This document shows, one piece after another, positions 17,096 through 25,551 of a stretch of 64,000 bases of DNA; position 1 is the stretch's first letter, and each line of letters starts with the position of its first letter. The notes under the pieces were generated by a model that had not been told where the DNA came from, ran no database searches, and saw only the letters and a program-made list of their open reading frames with translations. The DNA is taken from positions 124,001-188,000 of the forward strand of contig NZ_JAUSUH010000011.1 in the NCBI RefSeq assembly GCF_030813595.1. Reading direction: 5' to 3'. The DNA is from Ancylobacter vacuolatus. GTDB lineage: Bacteria > Pseudomonadota > Alphaproteobacteria > Rhizobiales > Xanthobacteraceae. The position numbers and the translations under genes are program-made.

Positions 17096-19051
17096 TCAGT
17101 TCGCGGCGGCGGAATCGCGCAGCTTCAGGCCGAGATCAGCGAGATCGGCCCGCACCTTGCGGGCGACGCCGGCATCGGGAAAGAAGCGGCGGATCATGGT
17201 GTCCGGCTCGCTCGCCCAGCCCGGCGCGATCGCCACCAGCTTGGCGAGGTCGGCCCGCGCCTCGTCATCCTCGCCGGCGAGATGGCTGGCCAGCGCCCGC
17301 GCCAGCAGCCCCGGCGCGTAGCCCTCGCCCATCAGATGGTCCGCCGCCGCGGCGGCGGCCACCGCATCGCCCCTGAGATAGGCGGCGATGACGCGGTGAT
17401 AATCCACCCAGGGCGGCATGCCCGGCGCCGCATGGGCGGCCTGCGCCAGCATTGCCTCGCCGCGCGCGCTGTCGCCCAAAGCGACCAGCCGCCCGCCAAA
17501 ATCCGCCAATATGTCGACATCATAGGGGTTGAGCTCCAGCGCGCTCGCCCCCGCCGCCAGCGTGGCCGCGCGCTCGCCCCGGAAGAAATGCACATCCATC
17601 AGCACCCGGCGGGCGAAGGCGCTGGTCGGGGCCAGCTCCACCGCCTGCTCCGCCGCCGCCAGCGCGCGGTTGAGCGCCGGGGTCGCGGCGCGCGGCGGGA
17701 CGCCGGCGCGGATCTCGTCGAGATTGAGTTCCGCCAGCAGCGCGTAGCCGAGCGCGAAGGTGCGGTCCGCCGCCACCGCCTTCTCCAGACAGTCGCGCGC
17801 CGCCTCGTGCTCGGCCGGCAGATAGGAGCGCCAATAGGAATAGGCGATGAGCACGCAGCCATAGGGCCCCGCGATCGCCGGCCCGCCGGCGGCGGTGACG
17901 CGGGCCCGCGCCCGCGCCTGGATCACCCCATAGGGCTCGGCGATGGCCGCCATGATGTCGCGCACCAGTCCGATTTCCAGCGCCGTGGCGTCGCCGCCGC
18001 GCCGGAGGCTGTCGAACTCCCGCGACCAGACGATGGTGCCGTCGCACAGGTCGGAGAGGCGCAGCAGCACGGAAAGCGTGCCGTCATCATGATTCTCCAC
18101 CAGCCCGCCCAGCGCGAAGGCGGAGCTGGGCGAGGCCTCCTCGCCCGCACAGCGCAGCGCCGGGCGCGCGTCCGGGCTCGCCAGCACGTCGAGCAGGTCG
18201 AAGCGGGCCAGCGCGTCGCGCACCCGCACCTCGATCGCCTCGGCGGTGAAGTCGCCGCTGCCCGCCGCGCCGGCACGGGCGGGCGTGTCGCCGGGCGGCA
18301 GCACCGGGCCGCCGGTGGATTCGAAGTTGCGCACCTCGATCATCGGTATGCCAAGCCGGTTGGCCCGCTCCAGCGGCTCCAACTGGGAGCCCGCCAGCAC
18401 GCCGCGCAGCCCAAGCGGGTCGAGACTGCCGAGCGCAAGGCCGGAGACGACAAGGACCACCGCAGCCAGAAGCACACCGAACGCCAGGCCGACGCCGATG
18501 CGGCGGCGCGGCACGGCGACCGGCAGCGGGGCGGCAACCGGCTCGGCCGGCCGCTCAGCCGGATTTCCGCGCGAAAGGCCGTCCAGGAAAGCGTCGGCAC
18601 CCGCCAGATCGGCCAGCGCCTCCGGCGCCTCTTCCGCTGTCGCGGGCGCTGGCGCTGGCGCGGGCGCCATGGCCCCCGCCGCCGGCCGTGGCAGGAAATG
18701 CGGCACATAGCTGCCGCGCGGAATGGCGATTTCGAGGTCGTCGGCGGCGCCGGCGCCAGCGTAATAGCGCTCCAGCGCCCGGCGCAGCCGCGTGGCCTCC
18801 ACCCGCACGATCGGGTCGGTCTGCGGATCGAAGGAGGGGTCGCGCCCCAGCGCCTCGACAGCGATGGTGTAGCCCTTGATCGCCTCCCGGCGCCCATCCA
18901 GCGTCGCCTCGACGACGAAGCGCAGGATGTTGGCGAGCTGCGGCGAGGAACGCAGCTCATCGGAGGCGAGCACATGCGCCAGCGCGCGCCGCACCGCATC
19001 GGGGGAGGCCGCGTCGGCTCCGGGCGTCTCGACTGTCGTGCTCTCGGGCAC
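17096..19051 (-). CDS. Membrane-anchored TolB-like/TPR protein with N-terminal winged-helix-like region
   Basis: A 651-residue protein. Residues about 15-120 carry the run SPQLANILRFVVEATLDGR, then RDPSFDPQTDPIVRVEATRLRR and IPRGSYVPHF, a conserved N-terminal region found on many signalling proteins. An Ala/Pro-rich linker and one membrane helix (about 190-212) follow. Next is a TolB N-terminal-like region (about 230-370), then helical TPR-like repeats to the end. GTG start with AGGA about 12 bases upstream. Probably a regulator or scaffold with the repeats in the periplasm. Divergent from the aminotransferase gene. Specific function unknown. Confidence 0.7.
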   Translation of the reverse strand: MPESTTVETPGADAASPDAVRRALAHVLASDELRSSPQLANILRFVVEATLDGRREAIKGYTIAVEALGRDPSFDPQTDPIVRVEATRLRRALERYYAGAGAADDLEIAIPRGSYVPHFLPRPAAGAMAPAPAPAPATAEEAPEALADLAGADAFLDGLSRGNPAERPAEPVAAPLPVAVPRRRIGVGLAFGVLLAAVVLVVSGLALGSLDPLGLRGVLAGSQLEPLERANRLGIPMIEVRNFESTGGPVLPPGDTPARAGAAGSGDFTAEAIEVRVRDALARFDLLDVLASPDARPALRCAGEEASPSSAFALGGLVENHDDGTLSVLLRLSDLCDGTIVWSREFDSLRRGGDATALEIGLVRDIMAAIAEPYGVIQARARARVTAAGGPAIAGPYGCVLIAYSYWRSYLPAEHEAARDCLEKAVAADRTFALGYALLAELNLDEIRAGVPPRAATPALNRALAAAEQAVELAPTSAFARRVLMDVHFFRGERAATLAAGASALELNPYDVDILADFGGRLVALGDSARGEAMLAQAAHAAPGMPPWVDYHRVIAAYLRGDAVAAAAAADHLMGEGYAPGLLARALASHLAGEDDEARADLAKLVAIAPGWASEPDTMIRRFFPDAGVARKVRADLADLGLKLRDSAAAN

Positions 19052-19346
19052 CGCAACGTCCTATCCTGCGCCGTCCCGGGCGACCCCGCCCCGGACCGGC
19101 AGAAACGCCCTCACATGGGAGGCGCCGCGCTCACCCCCGCTGACGCAGCGTGAACGCCTCCATCTCTGCCGTGCGTTGATGGCCGCGATGAGGCCGCCGG
19201 GTCAAGCCGGCCAATGACGCCGCCGGCCCGGCAGAAAGGAAAGTGATCACATCATGATTATTTCTCGTGAGCGCAACCTGCTTACGTATTATACATGACT
19301 AAAAAAGCGCGGCTTGTCCCCTTCGCCGTATCAGCCGGAGTCATTC

Positions 19347-20684
19347 ATGTCTGCTTACTCTTCCGCAGCCGCCAGCCCGAACGACCTTGAGGCGTTCTTC
19401 ATGCCCTTCACGCCCAACCGGGCGTTCAAGGCGAAGCCGCGCCTGCTCTCGCGCTCCAAGGACATGCACTACTACACGCCGGAAGGGCGCGCGGTGCTTG
19501 ATGCTACCGCCGGTCTGTGGTGCGCCAATGCCGGCCATAACCGCGACCCGATCGTCGAGGCGATCCAGCACCAGGCGGCGGAAATGGATTTCGCCCCGCC
19601 CTTCCAGTACGGCCACCCCAAGGCCTTCGCCGTCGCCGCCCGCATCGCCGCGCTGGCGCCGGGCGATCTCGACCATGTGTTCCTGTGCAATTCCGGCTCG
19701 GAAGCCGGCGACAGCGCGCTGAAGATCGCGCTCGCCTATCACGCCACCACGGGCAATGCGACGCGCACCCGCCTCATCGGCCGCGAGCGCGGCTATCACG
19801 GCGTCGGCTTCGGCGGCATCTCGGTCGGCGGCATGTCGCCCAACCGCAAGATGTTCGGCTCGCTGCTGCCGGGTGTCGACCATCTGCCGCACACCTATAA
19901 TCGCGAGAAGCAGGCCTTTTCCAAGGGCGAGCCGGAGTGGGGCGCCGAGCGCGCCGACGCGCTGGAGAACCTCGTCGCCCTGCACGACGCCTCCACCATC
20001 GCCGCCGTCATCGTCGAGCCGATGGCCGGCTCCACCGGCGCCATTCCCGCCCCGGTCGGCTATCTCAAGCGCCTGCGCGAGCTCTGCGACAAATACGGCA
20101 TCCTGCTGATCTTCGACGAGGTCATCACCGGCTTCGGCCGTCTCGGCTATGCCTTCGCCGCCGAGCGCTACGGCGTGGTGCCCGACATGATCACCTTCGC
20201 CAAGGGCGTCACCTCGGGCGCGGTGCCGATGGGCGGCGTGCTGGTGCGCAAGCACATTTACGACGCCTTCGTGAAGAGCGACGCGCCTGTCATCGACCTG
20301 TTCCACGGCTACACCTATTCGGCGCACCCGCTGGCCTGCGCCGCCTCGCTGGCCACGCTCGACCTCTACCGCGAGGAAGGCCTGTTCGAGCGGGCGCGGG
20401 CGCTGGAGCCGATCTGGGCCGATGCCTTCCACTCGCTGCGCTCCAAGCCCGGCGTGCTCGACATCCGCACGGTCGGCCTGGTCGGCGCGGTGGACTTCGA
20501 ATCGCGCGCCGACGGCGTCGGCCGTCGCGCCTATGAAGGCATGGAGCGGCTGTTCCACGACGAGGGCATGATGGTGCGCACCGCCGGCGACACCTTCGCC
20601 GTCAGCCCGCCGCTGATCGTCAGCGAGAGCCAGATGGGCGAGATCGTCGAGAAGATCGGCCGCACGCTCGACGCCATCTTCTGA
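19347..20684 (+). CDS. Class III omega-amino acid:pyruvate aminotransferase
   Basis: A 445-residue PLP enzyme closely resembling beta-alanine:pyruvate transaminase. It would move the amino group of an omega-amino acid or amine to pyruvate. Visible runs: FLCNSGSEAGDSALKIALAY (phosphate site), RGYHGVGFGGISVGG, LLIFDEVITGFGRLG with the PLP-contacting Asp, FAKGVTSGAVPMGG with the Schiff-base Lys, and FHGYTYSAHPLACAA. The ATG at 19347 follows CGGAG. The upstream 130 bases are AT-rich and likely hold the promoter. It could act with the oxidoreductase at 15.9 kb, but they are not in one operon. Confidence 0.9.
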   Translation: MSAYSSAAASPNDLEAFFMPFTPNRAFKAKPRLLSRSKDMHYYTPEGRAVLDATAGLWCANAGHNRDPIVEAIQHQAAEMDFAPPFQYGHPKAFAVAARIAALAPGDLDHVFLCNSGSEAGDSALKIALAYHATTGNATRTRLIGRERGYHGVGFGGISVGGMSPNRKMFGSLLPGVDHLPHTYNREKQAFSKGEPEWGAERADALENLVALHDASTIAAVIVEPMAGSTGAIPAPVGYLKRLRELCDKYGILLIFDEVITGFGRLGYAFAAERYGVVPDMITFAKGVTSGAVPMGGVLVRKHIYDAFVKSDAPVIDLFHGYTYSAHPLACAASLATLDLYREEGLFERARALEPIWADAFHSLRSKPGVLDIRTVGLVGAVDFESRADGVGRRAYEGMERLFHDEGMMVRTAGDTFAVSPPLIVSESQMGEIVEKIGRTLDAIF

Positions 20685-20708
20685 GCGGGCGGTCGGACGT
20701 GACTTTCC

Positions 20709-20910
20709 TCTCCCCTTGGGGGAGAGGTGGCCCGCGAAGCGGGTCGGTGAGGGGGCACGCTCGCGGAGCGTCGAAGAGGGCGGCCCCCCCCCCCCCCCCC
20801 CCCCGGGGGGGGGGGGGGGGGGGGCGGCGGGGGGGGGGGGGGGCGCCCCCCCACGCTCGCGGAGCGTCGAAGACCCCTCACCCCAACCCTCTCCCCGTCG
20901 GGGAGAGGGA
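20709..20910. repeat. Inverted repeat pair flanking a C/G homopolymer tract
   Basis: The 299-base gap between the aminotransferase and hrpB holds 'CTCTCCCCTTGGGGGAGAG' at one end and 'CCCTCTCCCCGTCGGGGAGA' at the other, a repeat type common in Hyphomicrobiales. 'CACGCTCGCGGAGCGTCGAAGA' occurs twice (from 20756 and from 20852), on either side of the homopolymer tract. No gene is visible here. Confidence 0.65.
20784..20852. repeat. Homopolymer tract: C21, G20, G15, C7
   Basis: A run of 21 C (20784-20804) is followed at once by 20 G, then CGGC, 15 G, CG and 7 C. Nothing else in the window comes near this. Real hairpin or quadruplex DNA and a sequencing or assembly artefact are both possible. 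Confidence 0.9.
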
Positions 20911-20983
20911 GACAGGGCCCTTCCGGGATGGCGTGCCCGGCAGCAGTTCCGGGATCGGGCAACAGGCTGTATAGCCCTGCGCC

Positions 20984-23461
20984 ATGCCCGCGCCCCTCTC
21001 GCCCCTGCCCATTGACGACGCCCTGCCGGAACTGACCGCCGCCCTGCGCGCGGGTCCTTCCGCCGTGCTCGTCGCCCCGCCCGGCGCGGGCAAGACCACG
21101 CGGGTGCCTCTGGCGCTTCTCGACCAGCCCTGGGTGGGCGGTCGCAAGATCCTCGTGCTGGAGCCGCGCCGCCTCGCCGCCCGCGCCGCCGCCACCCGGA
21201 TGGCGCAAACGCTGGGCGAGGAAGCCGGGCAGACGGTCGGCTACCGCGCCCGCTTCGGCTCGAAAATCGGCCGGAACACCCGCATCGAGGTCATCACCGA
21301 GGGCATCTTCACCCGGATGATGCTGGATGACCCGGAGCTTTCCGGCGTCGCCGCCGTGCTGTTTGACGAGTTCCACGAGCGCAGCCTCGACGCCGATCTT
21401 GGTTTGGCGCTGGCGCTCGACGCCCAAGCCGCGCTGCGCGAGGACCTGCGCATCCTCGTCATGTCGGCGACGCTGGACGGCGCCCGCGTCGCCCGGCTGC
21501 TGGCCGGCGCGCCTGTCGTCGAGAGCCTGGGGCGGGCCTTCCCGGTGGAAACCCGCTATGCCGGACGCACACCGGGCGCGCCGATCGAGCGGCAGATGGC
21601 GGAGCTCATCGCCCGCGCGCTGCGCGAGGAGACCGGCTCGCTGCTCGCCTTCCTGCCCGGCGCGTCTGAGATCCGCCGCACCGAGCGTTTTCTGCGCGAG
21701 GCCGTGCGCGATCCCGCCATCGATATCGCCCCGCTCTATGGCGCGCTCACCCCCGCCGAGCAGGACCGCGCCATCGCCCCCGCCCCGCCGGGGCGGCGCA
21801 AGGTGGTGCTCGCCACCTCGATCGCGGAGACCAGCCTCACCATCGAGGGCGTGCGCCTCGTCATCGACAGCGGCCTCGCCCGGGTGCCGCGCTTCGAGCC
21901 CGGCGTCGGCCTCACCCGGCTGGAGACCGTGCGGGTGTCCCGCGCCGCCGCCGACCAGCGGCGCGGCCGCGCCGGGCGTACCGAGCCCGGCGTATGCCTG
22001 CGCCTGTGGCACGAGCCGGAGACCGCGAGCCTGCCGGCTTTCGCCACGCCGGAAATCCTCGCCGCCGACCTCTCGCGCCTCGTGCTCGATCTCGCCGTCT
22101 GGGGCGCGCGCGATCCCGCGAGCCTCGCCTTTCTCGATCCGCCGCCCGCTCCGGCGGTGACGGAGGCACGGGCGCTGCTCGGCGCGCTCGGCGCCTTCGC
22201 TACGGACGGGCAGGTGAGCCCGCTCGGCCGCGCCATGGCCCGGCTGCCGCTGGAGCCGCGCCTCGCCCGCATGGTGATCGAAGGCGCGCGGCGCGGCGCC
22301 GGCGAAGAGGCGGCGCGCATCGCCGCCCTCGTCTCCGAGCGCGGGCTCGGCGGCGACGCCCCCGACCTCGCCCACCGGCTGATGGATTTCGCCCGCGACC
22401 GCTCCCGCCGCAGCGAGGAAGCCCGGCGGCTGGTCGAACGCTGGGCCGGGGAGGCGGAACGGCAGGTTTCCGGCACCCGGATGGCCGGCGATGCGCCCTC
22501 CCCCGCCGTTCTGCTGGCGCTGGCCTTCCCCGACCGGGTGGCGCGCGGGCGCGGCGACGGGCGGCGCTTCGTGCTGGCGAATGGGCGCGGCGCGGCGCTG
22601 GACCCCGCCTCCTCACTCGCCCGCGCCCGCTTCCTCGCCATCGCCGAACTCACCGGCACGGCGGATGAGGCGCGCATCCTGCTCGCCGCCGAGCTCACCG
22701 AGGCCGAGATCGAGGCGGAGTTCGGCGACGCCATCACCGAGGGCGTGGAAACCGCCTTCGATGTCGCCTCCGGCGCGCTGCGCGCGCGCCATGTGCGCCG
22801 GCTCGGCGCGCTTGTTCTGGCCGAGCGCACCGCCGCGCTGAAGCCGGGGGAAGACACCGCCCGGGCGCTGGCCCGCGCCGCCGCCGCGCGCGGGCTGGAG
22901 CGGCTGAACTGGTCCGATGCGCAGCGGCAATGGCTTGATCGCGCCCGCTTCCTCCACGCCAGCGCCCCCGATCTCTGGCCGGACCTGTCCTGGACGGCCC
23001 TCACGGAAACCGTCGAGGAGTGGCTGGCGCCTGTCCTGGGCGACATCACCGCGCTCGGCGCGCTCGATACTGAGCGACTCGGCCGTGCCCTCACCTTGCT
23101 GCTGCCCTGGGAGCAGGCGCGGCGCATGGAGGCCGAGGCGCCGACCCATTATGAGGTGCCGACCGGCTCGCGCCTGCCGATCGACTACGCCACGGATGGC
23201 GGCCCGACGCTGCATGTGCGGGTGCAGGAGCTGTTCGGCCTCACCACCCATCCCAGCATCGCCGGCGGGCGGGTGGCGCTGATCCTGTCGCTGCTCTCGC
23301 CGGCGCACCGGCCGATCCAGCTGACCCGCGACCTGCCGGCCTTCTGGGCCGGCTCCTGGCGCGACGTGCGCGCCGAGATGCGCGGGCGCTATCCCCGCCA
23401 CCCCTGGCCGGAAGACCCGGCCCAGGCCGAGCCGACGCGCCGGGCAAAGCCGCGCAGTTGA
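20984..23461 (+). CDS. hrpB: ATP-dependent RNA helicase HrpB
   Basis: An 825-residue DEAH-family helicase. Walker A APPGAGKTT is at residues 31-39, the DEAH-box variant DEFH at about 128-131, motif III MSAT near 160, and motifs V/VI (ATSIAETSLTIEGV, QRRGRAGR) at about 280-330. The HA2 and HrpB C-terminal domains fill the rest (IDYATDGGPTLHVRVQELFG, PVQLTRDLPAFW-like). It acts on RNA in the cytoplasm; the target is not well known. The ATG at 20984 matches the family start. The length is usual for HrpB. Confidence 0.95.
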   Translation: MPAPLSPLPIDDALPELTAALRAGPSAVLVAPPGAGKTTRVPLALLDQPWVGGRKILVLEPRRLAARAAATRMAQTLGEEAGQTVGYRARFGSKIGRNTRIEVITEGIFTRMMLDDPELSGVAAVLFDEFHERSLDADLGLALALDAQAALREDLRILVMSATLDGARVARLLAGAPVVESLGRAFPVETRYAGRTPGAPIERQMAELIARALREETGSLLAFLPGASEIRRTERFLREAVRDPAIDIAPLYGALTPAEQDRAIAPAPPGRRKVVLATSIAETSLTIEGVRLVIDSGLARVPRFEPGVGLTRLETVRVSRAAADQRRGRAGRTEPGVCLRLWHEPETASLPAFATPEILAADLSRLVLDLAVWGARDPASLAFLDPPPAPAVTEARALLGALGAFATDGQVSPLGRAMARLPLEPRLARMVIEGARRGAGEEAARIAALVSERGLGGDAPDLAHRLMDFARDRSRRSEEARRLVERWAGEAERQVSGTRMAGDAPSPAVLLALAFPDRVARGRGDGRRFVLANGRGAALDPASSLARARFLAIAELTGTADEARILLAAELTEAEIEAEFGDAITEGVETAFDVASGALRARHVRRLGALVLAERTAALKPGEDTARALARAAAARGLERLNWSDAQRQWLDRARFLHASAPDLWPDLSWTALTETVEEWLAPVLGDITALGALDTERLGRALTLLLPWEQARRMEAEAPTHYEVPTGSRLPIDYATDGGPTLHVRVQELFGLTTHPSIAGGRVALILSLLSPAHRPIQLTRDLPAFWAGSWRDVRAEMRGRYPRHPWPEDPAQAEPTRRAKPRS

Positions 23462-23488
23462 TCGGGTTTAGAGACGCCGAGGGAGACC

Positions 23489-23517
23489 GTCATCCCCGGG
23501 CCTGACCCGGGGATGAC
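23489..23517. repeat. Dispersed palindromic repeat, short type 1 hairpin
   Basis: Arms GTCATCCCCGGG and CCCGGGGATGAC (perfect, 12 bases each) with a 5-base loop, 28 bases after the hrpB stop. It could end hrpB transcription or protect the 3' end. Confidence 0.8.
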
Positions 23518-23551
23518 GGCTTCTGTCGGAAGGCGCGCCAGCAAAGTCGTG

Positions 23552-23576
23552 CAGGACCGGGCCAGGCCCGGTCCTG
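23552..23576. repeat. Inverted repeat, second hairpin after hrpB
   Basis: Arms CAGGACCGGGC and GCCCGGTCCTG (perfect, 11 bases each) with a 3-base loop. Together with the hairpin at 23489 it forms a two-hairpin repeat unit in the 371-base gap between hrpB and the pilin gene. Confidence 0.75.
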
Positions 23577-23672
23577 ACGGCGCTCCGTGTCACGCCGGGC
23601 CAAGCGCAGCCAAGACGGCCCTCCTGCCTGCCCGTCAGATGACGCCCGGCCGATGGTCGCGGTCGTGAAGTA

Positions 23673-23704
23673 TTAACCATCCCCCACCGGCAAACATTAA
23701 CCAC
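23673..23704 (+). promoter_or_regulatory. CtrA-like half-sites upstream of the pilin gene
   Basis: TTAACCAT at 23673-23680 and TTAACCAC at 23697-23704 lie 24 bases apart in the same direction, about 130-160 bases upstream of the pilin ATG. TTAACCAT is the CtrA half-site known from Caulobacter. The motifs are seen; CtrA binding is inferred. The rest of the gap downstream to the gene shows nothing else. Confidence 0.5.
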
Positions 23705-23832
23705 ACGCCAAGAGGATTGGCGGCCTGCGCCGGCTTTAACGTGCGGTCAAGGTGTGGGGCGCAAGGTGTCCTCATAACAAGATCTGTCCCAAGACAGATG
23801 TCATGCGGATGTATTCAAGCAGAGACAGGTCC

Positions 23833-24051
23833 ATGCGCGAAATGGTGGAACGGGAAATGGTCGGGCAGTCGATGGCATCGCGCCGCCGCACCGCCGTCGC
23901 ACGCCGGCCCCACGGCACCGGCCTCGAATATGGCCTCATCGCCGCGGCGCTGGCCGTTGCCATCGTCACCGTCGTCGTCGGCGTCGGCACCCGCTATGGC
24001 GGGCTGCCGGCGTCCACGCCGGCGCTTTCGGTCGACGCCAGCATCCGCTGA
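23833..24051 (+). CDS. Flp-type (type IVb) pilin-like protein, orphan
   Basis: A 72-residue protein with a basic, Met-rich leader of about 37 residues, then TGLEYGLIAAALAVAIVTVV and a short tail. The Glu-Tyr before the hydrophobic helix is the Flp pilin hallmark. A canonical Flp precursor has Gly-X4-Glu-Tyr at the processing site; here Gly-Thr-Gly-Leu-Glu leaves only three residues after the first Gly, so cleavage may differ. The ATG at 23833 follows AGAGACAGG. No tad/cpa secretion genes are in the window. Confidence 0.75.
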   Translation: MREMVEREMVGQSMASRRRTAVARRPHGTGLEYGLIAAALAVAIVTVVVGVGTRYGGLPASTPALSVDASIR

Positions 24052-24063
24052 GCCGCCGGCGGC

Positions 24064-25383
24064 TCAGCCCAGCAGCGGCGCCCGCCGCCGGGGCACCACG
24101 GCGCGCTGCACCAGCAGCTTGTCGACGCGCCGTCCGTCCATGTCGACCACCTCGAAGCGCCAGCCCATCGTCTCGAAGGTGGCACCTTCCTGCGGCAGCG
24201 CCTTCAATTCGTGCAGCACCAGACCGGCGGCGGTGTGGAAGCCGGCATCCTGCGGGATGCGGATGCCCAGCACCTCGGAGAGCTCGTCGAGCGGGGTCGA
24301 GCCGGCGACGAGATAGCTGCCATCCGCCCGCTCCACCACGTCGGGCTTGGCCTGGCCGTCCTCGTCAAGCACCACGGTGCCGGCGATCGCGTCCAGAAGG
24401 TCGGCCGGGGTGAGGATGCCGACCATCGAACCATACTCGTCCACCACCAGCGCCAGCGGCGATTCCCCGTGGCGCAGCGATTTCATCGCGCCGAGCGCCC
24501 CGGCGGTCTCCACCATCACCACCGCCGGCTTGACGAAGCGGCGCGGGTCCGGCGTCTCGCCATTGAGATAGGCCTCCAGCAGGTCGCGAATGTCGATGAC
24601 GCCGACCGCCTCCTCCGGCGTGCCCTCGCAGGCCGGCATGCGGGTGTGGCGTGTCTCGCGGATCGTCTGGCGCACCGCGTCGGGCTCGTCGGTGAGGTCG
24701 ATCCAGTCGACATCGGTGCGCGGCGTCATCACCGCCCGCACCGGCCGGTCGGCGAGGCGCATCACCCCGGCGATCATCTTGCGCTCGTCCGGGTCGATCA
24801 CGCCGGCGGTCTCCGCCTCCATCACGATGGCGCGGATTTCCTCGTCGGTCACATTATTGTCGTCGCTGGTGCCGTGCTCGCCCAGCAGGCGCAGCACGAG
24901 GCGCGAGGAAATGTCGAGCAGCCACACCGCGGGCGCGCCGATGCGCGCCAGCATCACCATCCCTGGCGCGACCAGGCTGGCGAGCTTTTCCGGGCTGCGC
25001 AGCGCCAGGCGCTTGGGGATCAGCTCGCCGATGATCAGCGAGACATAGGTGATCGCCGCCACGACGAGCGAATAGCCAAGGCCGCCGGCGAGACCGGGCG
25101 AGACGCCCTGCTCCCGCAGCCATTCGCCCAGCATGCCGCCGAGCGTGGCGCCGGAGAAGGCGCCGGCGAGAATGCCGATCAGGGTGATGCCGATCTGCAC
25201 GGTGGAGAGGAAGCGGCCGGGGTCGGAGGCCAGCTGCAGCGCCATGCGGGCGCCGTGGGAGCCATTATCGGCCAGTGAGCGCAGACGCGCCGGGCGGGCG
25301 GACACGACGGAAAGCTCGGCCATGGCGAGCACGCCATTGATCAGGACGAGCAGGACGACAACGGCGATTTCAAAAAGGGGCAT
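24064..25383 (-). CDS. CNNM/CorC-HlyC family membrane protein (hemolysin-like)
   Basis: A 439-residue protein: DUF21/CNNM membrane domain (about 1-190, with VLINGVLAMAELSVVSAR and IIGELIPKRLALRSPEK), a pair of CBS domains (about 210-335) with VMTPRTDVDWIDL, then a CorC/HlyC C-terminal domain. The family is linked to magnesium or cobalt export; the 'hemolysin' name is historical. The start is uncertain: the family begins at MPLFEIAVV (25383), but an in-frame ATG at 25443 has a much better ribosome binding site (GAGGGG) and would add 20 residues. Confidence 0.88.
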   Translation of the reverse strand: MPLFEIAVVVLLVLINGVLAMAELSVVSARPARLRSLADNGSHGARMALQLASDPGRFLSTVQIGITLIGILAGAFSGATLGGMLGEWLREQGVSPGLAGGLGYSLVVAAITYVSLIIGELIPKRLALRSPEKLASLVAPGMVMLARIGAPAVWLLDISSRLVLRLLGEHGTSDDNNVTDEEIRAIVMEAETAGVIDPDERKMIAGVMRLADRPVRAVMTPRTDVDWIDLTDEPDAVRQTIRETRHTRMPACEGTPEEAVGVIDIRDLLEAYLNGETPDPRRFVKPAVVMVETAGALGAMKSLRHGESPLALVVDEYGSMVGILTPADLLDAIAGTVVLDEDGQAKPDVVERADGSYLVAGSTPLDELSEVLGIRIPQDAGFHTAAGLVLHELKALPQEGATFETMGWRFEVVDMDGRRVDKLLVQRAVVPRRRAPLLG

Positions 25384-25551
25384 CGGCTCGGGGTTGGCAA
25401 TCAGGGATTGACACTCTCTAGCATGATTGGCGCCATTCTCCATGGCGGACCCCTCTTCCGCGACGGACGGGGCCGGCCAAGGCGTGTTTGACGCCCGCCG
25501 CGCGGGCGCCTAGAAGCGCCGGGCCCCTCCCCTGTCGCCGGCGGAACCGCT

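Noticed and set aside
15959..19153. Open frame of more than 1000 codons antisense to the flavoprotein and TPR genes
   Set aside because: Crosses two certain genes and their gap; no recognisable domain.
20700..20974. Proline/glycine-rich open frames over the homopolymer tract
   Set aside because: They arise only from the C and G runs and repeats; no start signal or domain.
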